From contig JAPUER010000075.1 of the NCBI GenBank assembly GCA_027492485.1, positions 21,740 to 75,764 on the forward strand: a DNA stretch of 54,025 nt, in the 5' to 3' direction. Each line of letters opens with the position of its first letter. The first letter of the stretch is position 1. Below are positions 35,462 through 44,912 of this stretch, piece by piece. Source of the DNA: Betaproteobacteria bacterium. GTDB taxonomy: Bacteria > Pseudomonadota > Gammaproteobacteria > Burkholderiales > Casimicrobiaceae. The translations under genes and the position numbers were made by a program. Below the pieces are notes generated by a model. The model was given only the letters and a program-made list of their open reading frames with translations, was not told where the DNA came from and did no database searches.

Positions 35462-37387
35462 ATGGCCGCCGAACTGCGCAACTACGACCAGGAGCTGTTC
35501 TGGTACCAGCGGCGGCTAACGCTCTCGGCGGTCGTCGTCGTGCTCTGTTTTCTTGGGCTGCTGGGACGCTTCTTCTTTCTGCAGGTCGTTCAACACCGGC
35601 ACTTCGCTACGCTGGCAGAGGCCAACCGCATCGACGTTCAGCCGGAAGCCCCCAATCGCGGCATCATCACCGACCGCAACGGTGTCGTACTGGCCTCCAA
35701 CTATTCCGCCTACACGCTGGAACTGAACCCGCAGAAAATCGCCGACCTCGAGGCTGCAATCGATGAGGTGGGCAAGATCGTCGACATATCGGCGCGCGAC
35801 CGCCGCAGGTTCAAGCGTCTCTATGAAGAGTTCCGCACCAACGATAGCCTGCCGCTCAAGTCGCGCCTGACCGATGACGAGGTCGCCCGCATCGCCGCCA
35901 ACCGCTACCGGCTACCGGGCGTCGAGATCAAGGCCCGCCTGTTCCGCCAGTATCCCTTCGGCGAGGTGGCATCGCACGTGATCGGCTACATCGGCCGCAT
36001 CAGCCAGGGCGAGAAGGAGCGCATCGAGGCTGCCGGACTGACTGCGAATTACAAGGGGTCCGACTATATCGGCAAGGTCGGCATCGAACTCTCCTACGAG
36101 AAGGAACTGCACGGTACCGCCGGTGCCACCGAGGTCGAAGTCGATGCCTCGCGCCGCGTCGTGCGCACTCTGTCGCGCAAGCCGTCGACGACCGGCAACA
36201 ACCTGCAGCTCTCGCTCGACATCCGCCTGCAGAAGATCGCCGAAGATGCTTTCGGCAACAAGCGCGGCGCGCTGGTGGCGATCGAGCCCGCCACCGGCGA
36301 CGTGCTCGCCTTCGTCAGCAAGCCGGGCTATGACCCGAACCTGTTCGTCGACGGCATCGATCCGCAGAACTGGGAAGCGCTCAACACCTCGGAGGACAAA
36401 CCGCTGCTCAACCGGCCACTGCGCGGCGCCTATCCGCCCGGCTCGACCTACAAGCCGTTCATGGCGCTGATGGCGCAGGAACTGGGCATCCGCACCGCCC
36501 AGCAGGCTATCAGCGACCCCGGCTTCTTCCGCCTCGGCGGCGGTTACTGGCGCGACGACAAGGCAGGCGGGCATGGTGCCGTCGATCTGGTGAAATCGAT
36601 CGCCGTGTCCTGCGACACCTATTACTACCAGGTGGCGGCGGAGGCCGACATCGACGACTGGGCGAAGTTCATGAAGCCCTTCGGCTTCGGCCAGAAGACG
36701 GGCATCGACATCGACGGCGAGCTGCCCGGCATCCTGCCGACGCGGGAATGGAAGGCGAAGCGCTTCCCGAAAGATCCGAAGCTGCACGTCGGCGACCAGG
36801 TCTCGCTCGGCATCGGGCAGGGCTTCAATACTTTCACGCCGCTGCAGATGGCCTATGCCACGGCGATTCTCGCCAACCGTGGCGTCGCCTTCAAGCCGCA
36901 CCTGGTCAAACGGGTGCAGGACGCCCGCACCGGAGAATCGCGACTGACGCAACCGGCGCCGGCGTACAGCATCCCGCTGCAGGATGCGCATGTCGACGCC
37001 GTGCTGCGCGGCCTCGCCGGCGTGGTGAAAGAGGGTACCGGACGCACCGCGTTCCTGAATGCAAAGTACACGAGCGGCGGCAAGACCGGCACCGCGCAGG
37101 TGTTCGGCCTGCGCGGTGGCGAATACAAGGCGTCGCAGGTGGCCGAGCGGCTGCGCGACCATGCCTGGTACATCGCGCTGGCGCCGCTGGAGAAGCCGAC
37201 CATCGCACTGGTCGCCTTCGTCGAGAACGGCGGCTTTGGCGCCGAGGCGGCGGCCCCCATCGCCCGCAAGGTGATGGATGCGCATTTCGATTCGTCGCTG
37301 CTCGAGGCGGCGCTGAAGCGCAATGTCGATCGCAACGAGCAGCTTGCTGCGGCGGCACAGGCGGCGGAAGTGAGGCGCGCACGATGA
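35462..37387 (+). CDS. mrdA: Penicillin-binding protein 2 (transpeptidase)
   Basis: Peptidoglycan DD-transpeptidase of the elongasome, 641 residues. One N-terminal anchor (about 20-42), then the pedestal domain with EAPNRGIITDRNGVVLASN. The catalytic motifs are Ser328-Thr-Tyr-Lys (PPGSTYKP), Ser383-Cys-Asp and Lys541-Thr-Gly (GGKTGTAQV). It is 12 bases after mreD, and its stop codon overlaps the rodA start, so the pair is coupled. Confidence 0.97.
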   Translation: MAAELRNYDQELFWYQRRLTLSAVVVVLCFLGLLGRFFFLQVVQHRHFATLAEANRIDVQPEAPNRGIITDRNGVVLASNYSAYTLELNPQKIADLEAAIDEVGKIVDISARDRRRFKRLYEEFRTNDSLPLKSRLTDDEVARIAANRYRLPGVEIKARLFRQYPFGEVASHVIGYIGRISQGEKERIEAAGLTANYKGSDYIGKVGIELSYEKELHGTAGATEVEVDASRRVVRTLSRKPSTTGNNLQLSLDIRLQKIAEDAFGNKRGALVAIEPATGDVLAFVSKPGYDPNLFVDGIDPQNWEALNTSEDKPLLNRPLRGAYPPGSTYKPFMALMAQELGIRTAQQAISDPGFFRLGGGYWRDDKAGGHGAVDLVKSIAVSCDTYYYQVAAEADIDDWAKFMKPFGFGQKTGIDIDGELPGILPTREWKAKRFPKDPKLHVGDQVSLGIGQGFNTFTPLQMAYATAILANRGVAFKPHLVKRVQDARTGESRLTQPAPAYSIPLQDAHVDAVLRGLAGVVKEGTGRTAFLNAKYTSGGKTGTAQVFGLRGGEYKASQVAERLRDHAWYIALAPLEKPTIALVAFVENGGFGAEAAAPIARKVMDAHFDSSLLEAALKRNVDRNEQLAAAAQAAEVRRAR

Positions 37388-38487
37388 TGCAGCAACTGTG
37401 GGCCAAGCTCACCGATCATCTCGATCCCTTCCTGTTCGCCATCGTGACTGCCATTGCCGCGCTCGGGCTGCTGGTGCTGTTCAGTGCCGCCAACGAGACG
37501 ATGGGGCGGGTTGTCTCGCAATCGCAGAAGGTGGTGATCGCGGTGGCGATCATGATCCTGATCGCCAATCTCTCGCCGCAATTCATCGCCCGCTTTGCGG
37601 TGCCGCTCTACACCATCGGCATTGTGCTGCTGCTCGGCGTCGCGGTTGGCGGCGAGGTGGTCAAGGGCGCGCGTCGCTGGTTGAAAATCCCCGGCGTCGG
37701 CAACATCCAGCCGTCGGAAATCATGAAGATCGCCCTGCCGCTGATTCTGGCGTGGTACTTCGAGCGCCACGAAGGCAGCATGAACTGGCGCAACTTCGCG
37801 GTCGCCGCGCTACTGGTCGTAGTCCCCTTCGGCCTGGTCGTGCGGCAACCCGATCTCGGCACCGCGCTCTTGATCGGTGCCTGCGGCTTCTACGTGCTTT
37901 ACCTCGCCGGGCTCGACTGGCGCATCATCGTCGGTGGCGCGCTGTTCGGCGCGCTTGCCTTCTGGGCTGCATGGGAATTCAACTGGCTGCACGATTACCA
38001 GAAGGAACGCATCCTGACCGTGTTCAACCCGCAGCAGGACGCGCAGGATGCCGGCTGGCACACCACCCAGGCGGCGATCGCCATCGGCTCCGGCGGACTG
38101 CTCGGCAAGGGTTGGCTGAACGGCACGCAGACCCATCTCGAATTCCTGCCGGAGAAGCACACCGACTTCATCTTCGCCGTCTACGGCGAGGAGTTCGGTC
38201 TGCTCGGCTGCGCGCTGCTCATCGTGCTCTATCTGCTGATGATCGGGCGCTGCTTTCTGATTGCCGCCAACGCGTCCACGCTGTTCGGCCGCCTGATGGC
38301 CGGCTCAATGACGCTGATGTTCTTCACCTACGCCTTCGTCAACATGGGCATGGTGACCGGCATGCTGCCGGTGGTCGGCGTGCCACTGCCATTCATGAGC
38401 TTCGGCGGGACGGCGCTGATGACTTTGTTCATCGCAGTCGGTATCCTGATGAGTGTGCAAACCCATCGCAAGCTGGTGAATTCCTGA
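37384..38487 (+). CDS. rodA: Rod-shape SEDS glycosyltransferase RodA
   Basis: Peptidoglycan polymerase partner of PBP2, 367 residues with about 10 membrane helices. It begins at ATGATG overlapping the mrdA stop. SEDS features are ARRWLKIPGVGNIQPSEIMK, VRQPDLGTALLIGACG, LNGTQTHLEFLPEKHTDFIF and GVPLPFMSFGGTALMTLF. The catalytic Asp lies in the large extracytoplasmic loop region. Confidence 0.97.
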   Translation: MMQQLWAKLTDHLDPFLFAIVTAIAALGLLVLFSAANETMGRVVSQSQKVVIAVAIMILIANLSPQFIARFAVPLYTIGIVLLLGVAVGGEVVKGARRWLKIPGVGNIQPSEIMKIALPLILAWYFERHEGSMNWRNFAVAALLVVVPFGLVVRQPDLGTALLIGACGFYVLYLAGLDWRIIVGGALFGALAFWAAWEFNWLHDYQKERILTVFNPQQDAQDAGWHTTQAAIAIGSGGLLGKGWLNGTQTHLEFLPEKHTDFIFAVYGEEFGLLGCALLIVLYLLMIGRCFLIAANASTLFGRLMAGSMTLMFFTYAFVNMGMVTGMLPVVGVPLPFMSFGGTALMTLFIAVGILMSVQTHRKLVNS

Positions 38488-38489
38488 CC

Positions 38490-39425
38490 ATGAAGCGGCG
38501 CGCGGCATCGCTGCTTGCACTGGTGGTGGCGGTCGCCGCAATGCTGCTGGCGGGCTGCGCAAGCAAGCCGGCGCCGCGCGGCACGACGACCGCCGGCAAG
38601 TCACCGGCCGCAACCACGCCGCGCCCCGGTGCCTACTACAAGGACGATGGCCCCGCCGCAGCGACCCCGGAAGGGCTCGACCGCATCGCCGACGCCGAGC
38701 CACGGCTGGAGCCGCTGCATCGCTTTGCCAACCGGCCGTACAACGTGTTCGGCGTCGACTACATGCCGCTGACCACGCTGACGCCACTGCGCCAGCGTGG
38801 CACGGCGTCGTGGTACGGCCGCAAGTTTCATGGCCAGAAGACCGCCATCGGCGAGGTCTACGACATGTTCGCGATGACCGCTGCGCATCCGACCGCGCCA
38901 CTGCCCAGCTATGCCCGCATCAGCAACCCGCGCAGCGGTCGCAGCGTGGTGGTACGCATCAACGACCGCGGGCCGTTTCACCCCGGCCGCATTGTCGACC
39001 TGTCCTATGCGGCGGCGCACCGCCTGGGCATCGCCCAGGGCGGTAGCGGCGAGGTCGATTTCGAACTATTGCTGCCGCCTTTCGCACCGTCCGCGGCGCC
39101 TCCGGTCGCGATCAATATTGCCAGACCGGCGGATCCGGTGCCGCCGGCCGAACCCGCGCCGATCGCAACCGGCCCTGCTGCCATCGCCGCCAGGGAAGCT
39201 TTTTACGTGCAACTCGGCGCTTTTGGAAACTTTGCCAACGCTCAGGCGTTCCAACAACGGATGAGCGCCGAACTCGCCACCACTCCCCGCGTGCAGCAGG
39301 TCGATTCGCTGTACCGCGTTCGCCTCGGCCCCTTCGACAGCCGCGACGCCGCCATCGTCGAACGCGACCGCGCGCAGGGCATACTCGCCACCTCACTCCC
39401 CATCACCAGCGGCAGCATTCGATGA
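38490..39425 (+). CDS. rlpA: Septal-ring lytic transglycosylase RlpA
   Basis: Outer-membrane lipoprotein of 311 residues with lipobox LLAGC (Cys23). The double-psi beta-barrel reads GTASWYGRKFHGQKTAIGEV then YDMFAMTAAHPTAPLPSYAR and VVVRINDRGPF, keeping the His and Asp residues linked to activity in Pseudomonas RlpA. A Pro-rich linker leads to a C-terminal SPOR domain (FYVQLGAFGNFANAQAFQQR) that binds denuded glycans. It lies two bases after rodA, and its stop overlaps the tolB start. Confidence 0.93.
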   Translation: MKRRAASLLALVVAVAAMLLAGCASKPAPRGTTTAGKSPAATTPRPGAYYKDDGPAAATPEGLDRIADAEPRLEPLHRFANRPYNVFGVDYMPLTTLTPLRQRGTASWYGRKFHGQKTAIGEVYDMFAMTAAHPTAPLPSYARISNPRSGRSVVVRINDRGPFHPGRIVDLSYAAAHRLGIAQGGSGEVDFELLLPPFAPSAAPPVAINIARPADPVPPAEPAPIATGPAAIAAREAFYVQLGAFGNFANAQAFQQRMSAELATTPRVQQVDSLYRVRLGPFDSRDAAIVERDRAQGILATSLPITSGSIR

Positions 39426-40693
39426 CCCCAAGATTCACGCGTTTCATCGCGCTCACTGTCCTGTTGCTCGCCGGCGGCGTCCGCGCCCAGTTGACCATCG
39501 ACATCGTCGGCGTCGGCGCGCAGCAGATCCCGGTGGCGGTCGCCGGGTTCGCCGGCCCGGACGCTAGCGCGCAGCAAATGTCGTCGGTGATCGAGGCCGA
39601 CCTCGGTCGCAGCGGCCTGATCAAGACCGTCGGCAGCAACGGCTTGCCGCGCAGCGCCGAGCTTGCCGCGGTGCCGTTTGCCGAACTCAAGGCGCGCGGC
39701 GCCGACGCCGTGGTCATCGGTGCCGTGCAGCCTGCCGGCAACGGCCAGTACAGCGTGAGCTTCCGGCTCGCCGACGTCCCCAAGCAGACGCAGATGACCG
39801 GGCTTGTCTTCATGGTCGGCGCGAAAGACCTGCGCGCCACGGCGCACCGCATTGCCGACATCGTCTACGAGCAATTGACCGGCGAGAAAGGCGTGTTCAG
39901 CACCCGTCTCGCCTACGTGTCGAAGTCGCCGGGGCGTTTCCAGTTGATCGTGTCGGACAGCGACGGCGCCAATTCCGTCGCGGTCGTCAACTCGAGCGAA
40001 CCGATCATTTCGCCCGCCTGGTCGCCCGACGGCAGCCGTCTCGCCTACGTGTCGTTCGAAGGCCGCAAGCCGAGCGTCTATGTGCAGAACGTGGCCAATG
40101 GCGAACGTGCGCTGCTGGTGCGCGCGTCGGGCAACCAGTCGGCGCCGGCGTGGTCGCCCGATGGCCGACGCATCGTGTTCGCCTCGTCGCAGGCCGGCGG
40201 CACCCAGCTTTTCGTCGCCAACGCCGATGGCGGCAATCTGCGCCGTCTGACCAACAGCGGCGCCATCGATACCGCCCCCAACTGGGCGCCGGACGGGCGC
40301 ATCTACTTCATGAGCGATCGCGGCGGCTCGCCGCAGATCTACCGCACGTCACCCGACGGCGGCAACGCCGACCGCGTGACCTACGAAGGCAGCTACAACG
40401 CCAATCCCCGCGTGGCCGCCGACGGCAAGAGCATGGTCTTCGTACGCCGCGATGGCGGGCGCGAGATGCTGGCGGTGCAGGATTTCGCGTCGCGCCAGGT
40501 GCAGTTGCTGACGCAGGGCCCGGTCGACGAATCGCCCTCGTTCGCCCCCAACGGCAAACTGATCGCCTATGCGTCGGTGTATAACGGCAGAGGCGTGCTG
40601 GCCACGGTATCGGCCGACGGCCGCGTCAAGCAGCGTCTGGGCGCGAGCAACGCCGATGTGCGCGAACCGGCCTGGGGGCCGTTGCCGCGTTGA
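39422..40693 (+). CDS. tolB: Tol-Pal system protein TolB
   Basis: Periplasmic beta-propeller protein, 423 residues with a signal peptide (about 1-22). After an N-terminal alpha/beta domain come WD40-like PD40 repeats: SPAWSPDGSRLAYVSFEGRK, SAPAWSPDGRRIVFASSQ, TAPNWAPDGRIYFMSDRGG and ESPSFAPNGKLIAYAS. It links Pal to the inner-membrane Tol proteins. It is unusual that tolQ, tolR and tolA are not upstream: rlpA takes their place. Confidence 0.96.
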   Translation: MTPRFTRFIALTVLLLAGGVRAQLTIDIVGVGAQQIPVAVAGFAGPDASAQQMSSVIEADLGRSGLIKTVGSNGLPRSAELAAVPFAELKARGADAVVIGAVQPAGNGQYSVSFRLADVPKQTQMTGLVFMVGAKDLRATAHRIADIVYEQLTGEKGVFSTRLAYVSKSPGRFQLIVSDSDGANSVAVVNSSEPIISPAWSPDGSRLAYVSFEGRKPSVYVQNVANGERALLVRASGNQSAPAWSPDGRRIVFASSQAGGTQLFVANADGGNLRRLTNSGAIDTAPNWAPDGRIYFMSDRGGSPQIYRTSPDGGNADRVTYEGSYNANPRVAADGKSMVFVRRDGGREMLAVQDFASRQVQLLTQGPVDESPSFAPNGKLIAYASVYNGRGVLATVSADGRVKQRLGASNADVREPAWGPLPR

Positions 40694-40799
40694 CCGGTCA
40701 GCAACACCGTATTTCCGCAGCAAGCAGATCGATAACGACGAATTAACCCGCAATGCTGACTGATCGCGAAACGGCCAGCTACAAACGAAAGGGATGGCA

Positions 40800-41393
40800 A
40801 TGAAACAACTCTGGAAACTGGTTCTCGCAATCGCCGCAGCCGGCACGCTGGCCGCCTGCTCGTCAACGCCCGAGCAGGCAACGACCGTGGAGGATCGCAA
40901 TGCGGCGGCCACGGCGGGCACCGCAGGTACCGCCGGCACGGCATCGGCGCCGACCGCAGCGGCGACCAGCGGCGTAGGCAACCAGAGTGGCGCCTCCGGC
41001 AGCAATCTGCAGGGCAGCAACATGAGCGGCAATCCGTTGAAAGACCCGCGCAGCCCGCTGTCGCGCCGCGAAATCTTTTACGACTACGACAGCTTCGTGG
41101 TGAAGGACGAGTACAAACCGCTGCTGGAAGCCCACGCCGCCTATCTCAAGGGCAACCGCAACGCGCGCATCACGGTCGAGGGCAACACCGACGAGCGCGG
41201 CAGCCGCGAATACAACCTGGCGCTCGGCCAGAAGCGCTCGGAGAGCGTCAAGCGTGTGCTGACGCTGCTCGGCGTCAACGAAGCGCAGATCGACACCGTG
41301 AGCTTCGGCGAGGAAAAACCGCGCAATCCGGCGTCGAGCGAAGCCGCGTGGTCGGAAAATCGCCGCTGCGATCTGCGTTACGCCGGGGAATAG
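40800..41393 (+). CDS. pal: Peptidoglycan-associated lipoprotein Pal
   Basis: Outer-membrane lipoprotein with lipobox LAACS. An ATG six bases earlier (40794) is also possible, but GAAAGGG is spaced better for 40800. An Ala/Gly/Thr-rich tether with AGTAGTAGT repeats precedes the OmpA domain: IFYDYDSFVVKDEYKPLLEA, then ITVEGNTDERGSREYNLALG and KRSESVKRVL, including the conserved Asp and Arg that hold diaminopimelate. Confidence 0.96.
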   Translation: MKQLWKLVLAIAAAGTLAACSSTPEQATTVEDRNAAATAGTAGTAGTASAPTAAATSGVGNQSGASGSNLQGSNMSGNPLKDPRSPLSRREIFYDYDSFVVKDEYKPLLEAHAAYLKGNRNARITVEGNTDERGSREYNLALGQKRSESVKRVLTLLGVNEAQIDTVSFGEEKPRNPASSEAAWSENRRCDLRYAGE

Positions 41394-41396
41394 CCG

Positions 41397-42308
41397 ATGC
41401 CCTTGCTGCGTACTCCGTCCGTTCCCCGCTTTGCCGGAAGGCCGCTGCCGGCGGCCGCTGCCGCGCTCGCGCTGAGCCTCGCCACCGCCGCCCACGGCGG
41501 ACTGTTCGACGACGAGGAAGCGCGCAAGCAAATCCTGCAACTGCGCAACCAGATCGCGGAGACGCAGCGCACGCTCGATCAGCGCGTGGCCGAGCTCGAG
41601 GCACAGGCGCGCAACCGCAGCATCATCGACCTCTTCAATCAGGTCGAAACGCTGAAGACGGAGTTCGCCCGCCTGCGCGGCCAGATCGAGCTGCTGCAAA
41701 ACGAGATGGAGAACACACAGAAGCGCCAGCGCGATCTGTACGTCGATCTCGACGGCCGTCTGCGCAAGGTCGAGACCCAGCTTGCGGCGGCGCAGGCGCC
41801 GGCACCGGCCATGATGCCGACGACCGTCGGCCCTGCGGGCAGCACGCCGCCACCCGTTGTGCCACCGACCGGCGTCGGCAGCGCCGATCCGTCGCGCGCC
41901 GCCCCGCCAGCCGCGGCGCAAGCGGTGGCCGATCCGGTGGCCGAACAGCGCGCCTATGACCTTGGTCTGGAGCAATTCCGCGCCGGCCGTTTTGCCGAGG
42001 CGGTGGCGAGCTTCCAGAATTTCGTCCGCAGCTTCCCGCGCAGCACGCTGCTGCCGTCGGCGCAGTACTGGATCGGCAATTCGCTTTACGCCACCCGCGA
42101 CTATCGCGGCGCCATCGCTGCGCAGCGGCAGTTGCTGGCGCAGCATCCCGACAGCGCCAAGGCGTCGGATGCCTTGCTCAACATCGCCACCGCGCAGTCC
42201 GATCTCGGCGAGCTGCAGGCGGCCCGCGGCAGCCTGCAGGAAGTGATCAGCAAGTACCCATCGTCGGAAGCGGCGACCAAGGCACGGCAACGGCTGGGTG
42301 TGCGCTGA
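41397..42308 (+). CDS. cpoB: Cell-division coordinator CpoB (YbgF)
   Basis: Periplasmic protein of 303 residues that couples Tol-Pal constriction with peptidoglycan synthesis. A signal peptide (about 1-34, ending near AAHGG) is followed by a trimerising coiled coil (EEARKQILQLRNQIAETQRT), a Pro/Ala linker, and three TPR units (AYDLGLEQFRAGRFAEAVAS, SAQYWIGNSLYATRDYRGA, ASDALLNIATAQSDLGEL). It starts three bases after pal. Confidence 0.94.
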   Translation: MPLLRTPSVPRFAGRPLPAAAAALALSLATAAHGGLFDDEEARKQILQLRNQIAETQRTLDQRVAELEAQARNRSIIDLFNQVETLKTEFARLRGQIELLQNEMENTQKRQRDLYVDLDGRLRKVETQLAAAQAPAPAMMPTTVGPAGSTPPPVVPPTGVGSADPSRAAPPAAAQAVADPVAEQRAYDLGLEQFRAGRFAEAVASFQNFVRSFPRSTLLPSAQYWIGNSLYATRDYRGAIAAQRQLLAQHPDSAKASDALLNIATAQSDLGELQAARGSLQEVISKYPSSEAATKARQRLGVR

Positions 42309-42351
42309 CCGTGCCGGCGCCGCTGGCGCGGCGCGTCAGCACCGACCGGCA

Positions 42352-43422
42352 ATGACGAGTGACGATGCGGCCGGCAACTTCGCCACCCGCATCGTCGTCT
42401 GGCAACGCTGCCACGGTCGTCACGATCTGCCGTGGCAGAACACGCGCGACGCCTATCGCATCTGGCTGTCCGAGATCATGCTGCAGCAGACGCAGGTGAC
42501 GACCGTGCTGCCGTACTACGAGCGCTTTCTCGCCCGCTTTCCCGATGTGCTGTCACTGGCCGCCGCCGGCGAGGACGAGGTGCTGGCGCTGTGGGCTGGC
42601 CTCGGCTACTACAGCCGCGCCCGCAACCTGCATCGCGCCGCGCAGATGGTGGCGACGCAGCACGGCGGGCGCTTCCCGGCCGCCGTCGACGCGCTGGCCG
42701 CGCTGCCCGGCGTCGGCCGCAGCACCGCTGCGGCGATCGCGGCGTTCGCCTACAACGTGGTGGCGCCCATTCTCGACGGTAACGTCAAGCGGGTGCTGGC
42801 GCGGCACGCCGCAGTCGACGGCTTTCCGGGCGCCGGTGCCGTCGAGAAGAAGCTCTGGCAGATCGCCGGCGCGCGCCTGCCGGCGTCTGCCGCCGACATC
42901 GTCGCCTACACCCAGGGGCTGATGGACCTCGGCGCCACCGTCTGCACGCGTGCCGAGCCACGCTGCGACGCCTGCCCGGTGGCGGCCGATTGCCTGGCCC
43001 GGACGCAGGGTCGCACAGCGGAACTGCCCACCGCGCGACCGGCGAAAGCGCTGCCGGAGCGGCGGCAGCGCTATCTGCTGCTGCGCCACGGCGGCGATGT
43101 GCTGCTGGTCAAACGCCCGGCGCCCGGCATCTGGGGCGGGCTCTGGTGCCTGCCGGAAATCGGCGACAGCGACGACGCGTTGCACAGCGCGCTGCGCGAA
43201 CGCTATGGTGTGCACAATATCGACGGCACCCGGCAACGGCCGGACATTGTGCACAGCTTCACCCACTTCCGCCTGACGATGTCGGTGACCGAAGTCATCG
43301 CGGCCGGCCGCACGCCGGTGGCCAGCGAAGCCGGCACGCTGTGGCTCGCGCTGTCGGACACGAACGGCGCCGCGCTGCCGAAGCCGGTCAGCCGGCTGCT
43401 GCTGGCGCTTGCCGACGAGTGA
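42352..43422 (+). CDS. mutY: Adenine DNA glycosylase MutY
   Basis: Removes adenine mispaired with 8-oxoguanine, 356 residues. The catalytic Glu41 is in LSEIMLQQTQVTTV, the HhH motif is LPGVGRSTAAAIAAF and Asp142 is in ILDGNVKRV. The [4Fe-4S] loop is Cys198-x6-Cys205-x2-Cys208-x5-Cys214. The C-terminal NUDIX-like 8-oxoG reader domain is present (ADVLLVKR-type GDVLLVKRPAPGIWGGLW). It is the last plus-strand gene of the cluster. Confidence 0.96.
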   Translation: MTSDDAAGNFATRIVVWQRCHGRHDLPWQNTRDAYRIWLSEIMLQQTQVTTVLPYYERFLARFPDVLSLAAAGEDEVLALWAGLGYYSRARNLHRAAQMVATQHGGRFPAAVDALAALPGVGRSTAAAIAAFAYNVVAPILDGNVKRVLARHAAVDGFPGAGAVEKKLWQIAGARLPASAADIVAYTQGLMDLGATVCTRAEPRCDACPVAADCLARTQGRTAELPTARPAKALPERRQRYLLLRHGGDVLLVKRPAPGIWGGLWCLPEIGDSDDALHSALRERYGVHNIDGTRQRPDIVHSFTHFRLTMSVTEVIAAGRTPVASEAGTLWLALSDTNGAALPKPVSRLLLALADE

Positions 43423-43439
43423 CGCGGTCGCTGGCAATA

Positions 43440-43557
43440 CAACTTTTTGGCAGAAACGCCATTGCTACAGGGCTTGGCGGTTGAAATAGCGGAAAGTCGA
43501 CATCCTGCTGATTTACCGCTCGCACCCTTATGCAATGGCCGTTACGGCAAAAAAGCT
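43440..43557 (+). repeat. 118-bp repeat family, copy C
   Basis: It begins CAACTTTTTGGC, has GAAAGTCGAC ending at offset 62 and ACCCTTATGCAA in the right half, and ends GGCAAAAAAGCT. It lies between the convergent mutY (stop 17 bases away) and OmpA-like lipoprotein genes. Confidence 0.75.
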
Positions 43558-43589
43558 ATATGCCGGACTGACAAAGCCGCCGCATCGCG

Positions 43590-44912
43590 CTATGACGCGC
43601 AAGCACCGATCTTGAACTCCACCCGCCGATCCTGCAGATCGCTGAGATCGTCGGCGCCGGTGCCGACCACGTTTTCGCGGAAGCCTTTGCCGCTGGCCTT
43701 CACGCGCGGCGCCAGCGCCGGGGTGGCGGTTTCCAGTCGCGTCTTGATCGCCAGCGCCCGCGCCAGGCTCAGCCGATCGTTCACCGGCTCCGACCCGGAG
43801 CGGCTGGTGTGGCCGACGACGTCGAGGCAACGATCGGTCTTCGCCAGCTTGCCGGCAATCTGGCGCAGCCAGATCGGGTACGGGCCGCTGACCTGACGAT
43901 CGGCCCAGAAGTCCGTCTTGCCCGGCTGGAACAGCAGCTTCACGGCAAGGCGGTTGTTGGCGATGCCGGCGTCGACGATGTGGCCAAACGCCTTTTCGGC
44001 ATCGGCCCGCTTGCCGAGCTTCCAGTTGGCGAGATAGAGGCCGCTGTGCACGCGCAACTGGTCGCCCGCCGCCGTGCGAACGGCGCGACCGTAGAGTTCG
44101 AGCGCGCGGCGAAAATCGCGTTTTTCGTAGGCGAGGACGGCGTCCGACACCAGCGTTGCGGCGTCGATGCGCTCGCGATACACGGGGTCGATCGGGTCGC
44201 CGAGCCGGGTGCCCTGACAGGTCTTGATGTAGGCATCGACGGCCGCATCCTTGACCCACACCGGCGTGTCGGCGAAGTAGGGCGTCGGCGTGGTGTTGAT
44301 GCCTTCCGGGATCGCCCGCGCGACGCTCTTGGCGACGATCTTGTCTGCCGCCAGATCGGCCAGCGCAAAGCAGAGGCGGTACGCCTGCGGCACGCCAACG
44401 GTGCTGTTGTCGAGCTGGATGCCGGTGAAGGTGCCGACCAGCACGATCGGCGCCTTCGCCACGTTGGCCGACGAAAATTCGCGCACCTCGAAGGCCGGGA
44501 ACTGCTCGCGCACGATTTCGCGCAGGCGGTTCTCGATGTGACGGCTGGCGACGTTCTGCTGGCCGCTGACGGCGTCGACCAGCGGGTCGATCACCACCAC
44601 GCGCGGCCCGGCCACATTGGCGCTGGCGTTGCGGAACAGCGTCGTTGCCGCGTTGACGATGGCGGTATCGAAGGCCACCGGCGTCGGTGGTGCCGGCGGC
44701 GCAGCGGGCGCCGGGGCAGGGGCCGGTGGCGGCGGCGGAGCGACGGCAACCGGTGGCGGCTGGTGATCCACCGTCGGCGGCGGCGCGCTGGCGCAGCCGG
44801 ACAGCGCCAGCAGCGCGCAGGCCAGCACGGCGACGCCCAACGGCAGCGCCGCCGCGGGGCTGCCGGCCGCGGCCGGGGATTGCGCTTGCGCGGACAGGAG
44901 GGGCTTCGTCAT
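43590..44912 (-). CDS. OmpA-family lipoprotein, kinase partner
   Basis: The start overlaps the kinase stop (ATGA). It has 440 residues with lipobox LSGCAS (Cys about residue 39), a Pro-rich tether, an N-terminal alpha/beta domain (GPRVVVIDPLVDAVSGQQNV, then ENRLREIVREQFP) resembling FlgO/CsgG-type lipoproteins, a short helical repeat region (YEKRDFRRALELYGRAV), and a C-terminal OmpA-like domain (VVGHTSRSGSEPVNDRLSLA). It should sit in the outer membrane bound to peptidoglycan. I infer that it is a wall sensor or effector for the co-encoded kinase. Confidence 0.8.
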   Translation of the reverse strand: MTKPLLSAQAQSPAAAGSPAAALPLGVAVLACALLALSGCASAPPPTVDHQPPPVAVAPPPPPAPAPAPAAPPAPPTPVAFDTAIVNAATTLFRNASANVAGPRVVVIDPLVDAVSGQQNVASRHIENRLREIVREQFPAFEVREFSSANVAKAPIVLVGTFTGIQLDNSTVGVPQAYRLCFALADLAADKIVAKSVARAIPEGINTTPTPYFADTPVWVKDAAVDAYIKTCQGTRLGDPIDPVYRERIDAATLVSDAVLAYEKRDFRRALELYGRAVRTAAGDQLRVHSGLYLANWKLGKRADAEKAFGHIVDAGIANNRLAVKLLFQPGKTDFWADRQVSGPYPIWLRQIAGKLAKTDRCLDVVGHTSRSGSEPVNDRLSLARALAIKTRLETATPALAPRVKASGKGFRENVVGTGADDLSDLQDRRVEFKIGACAS

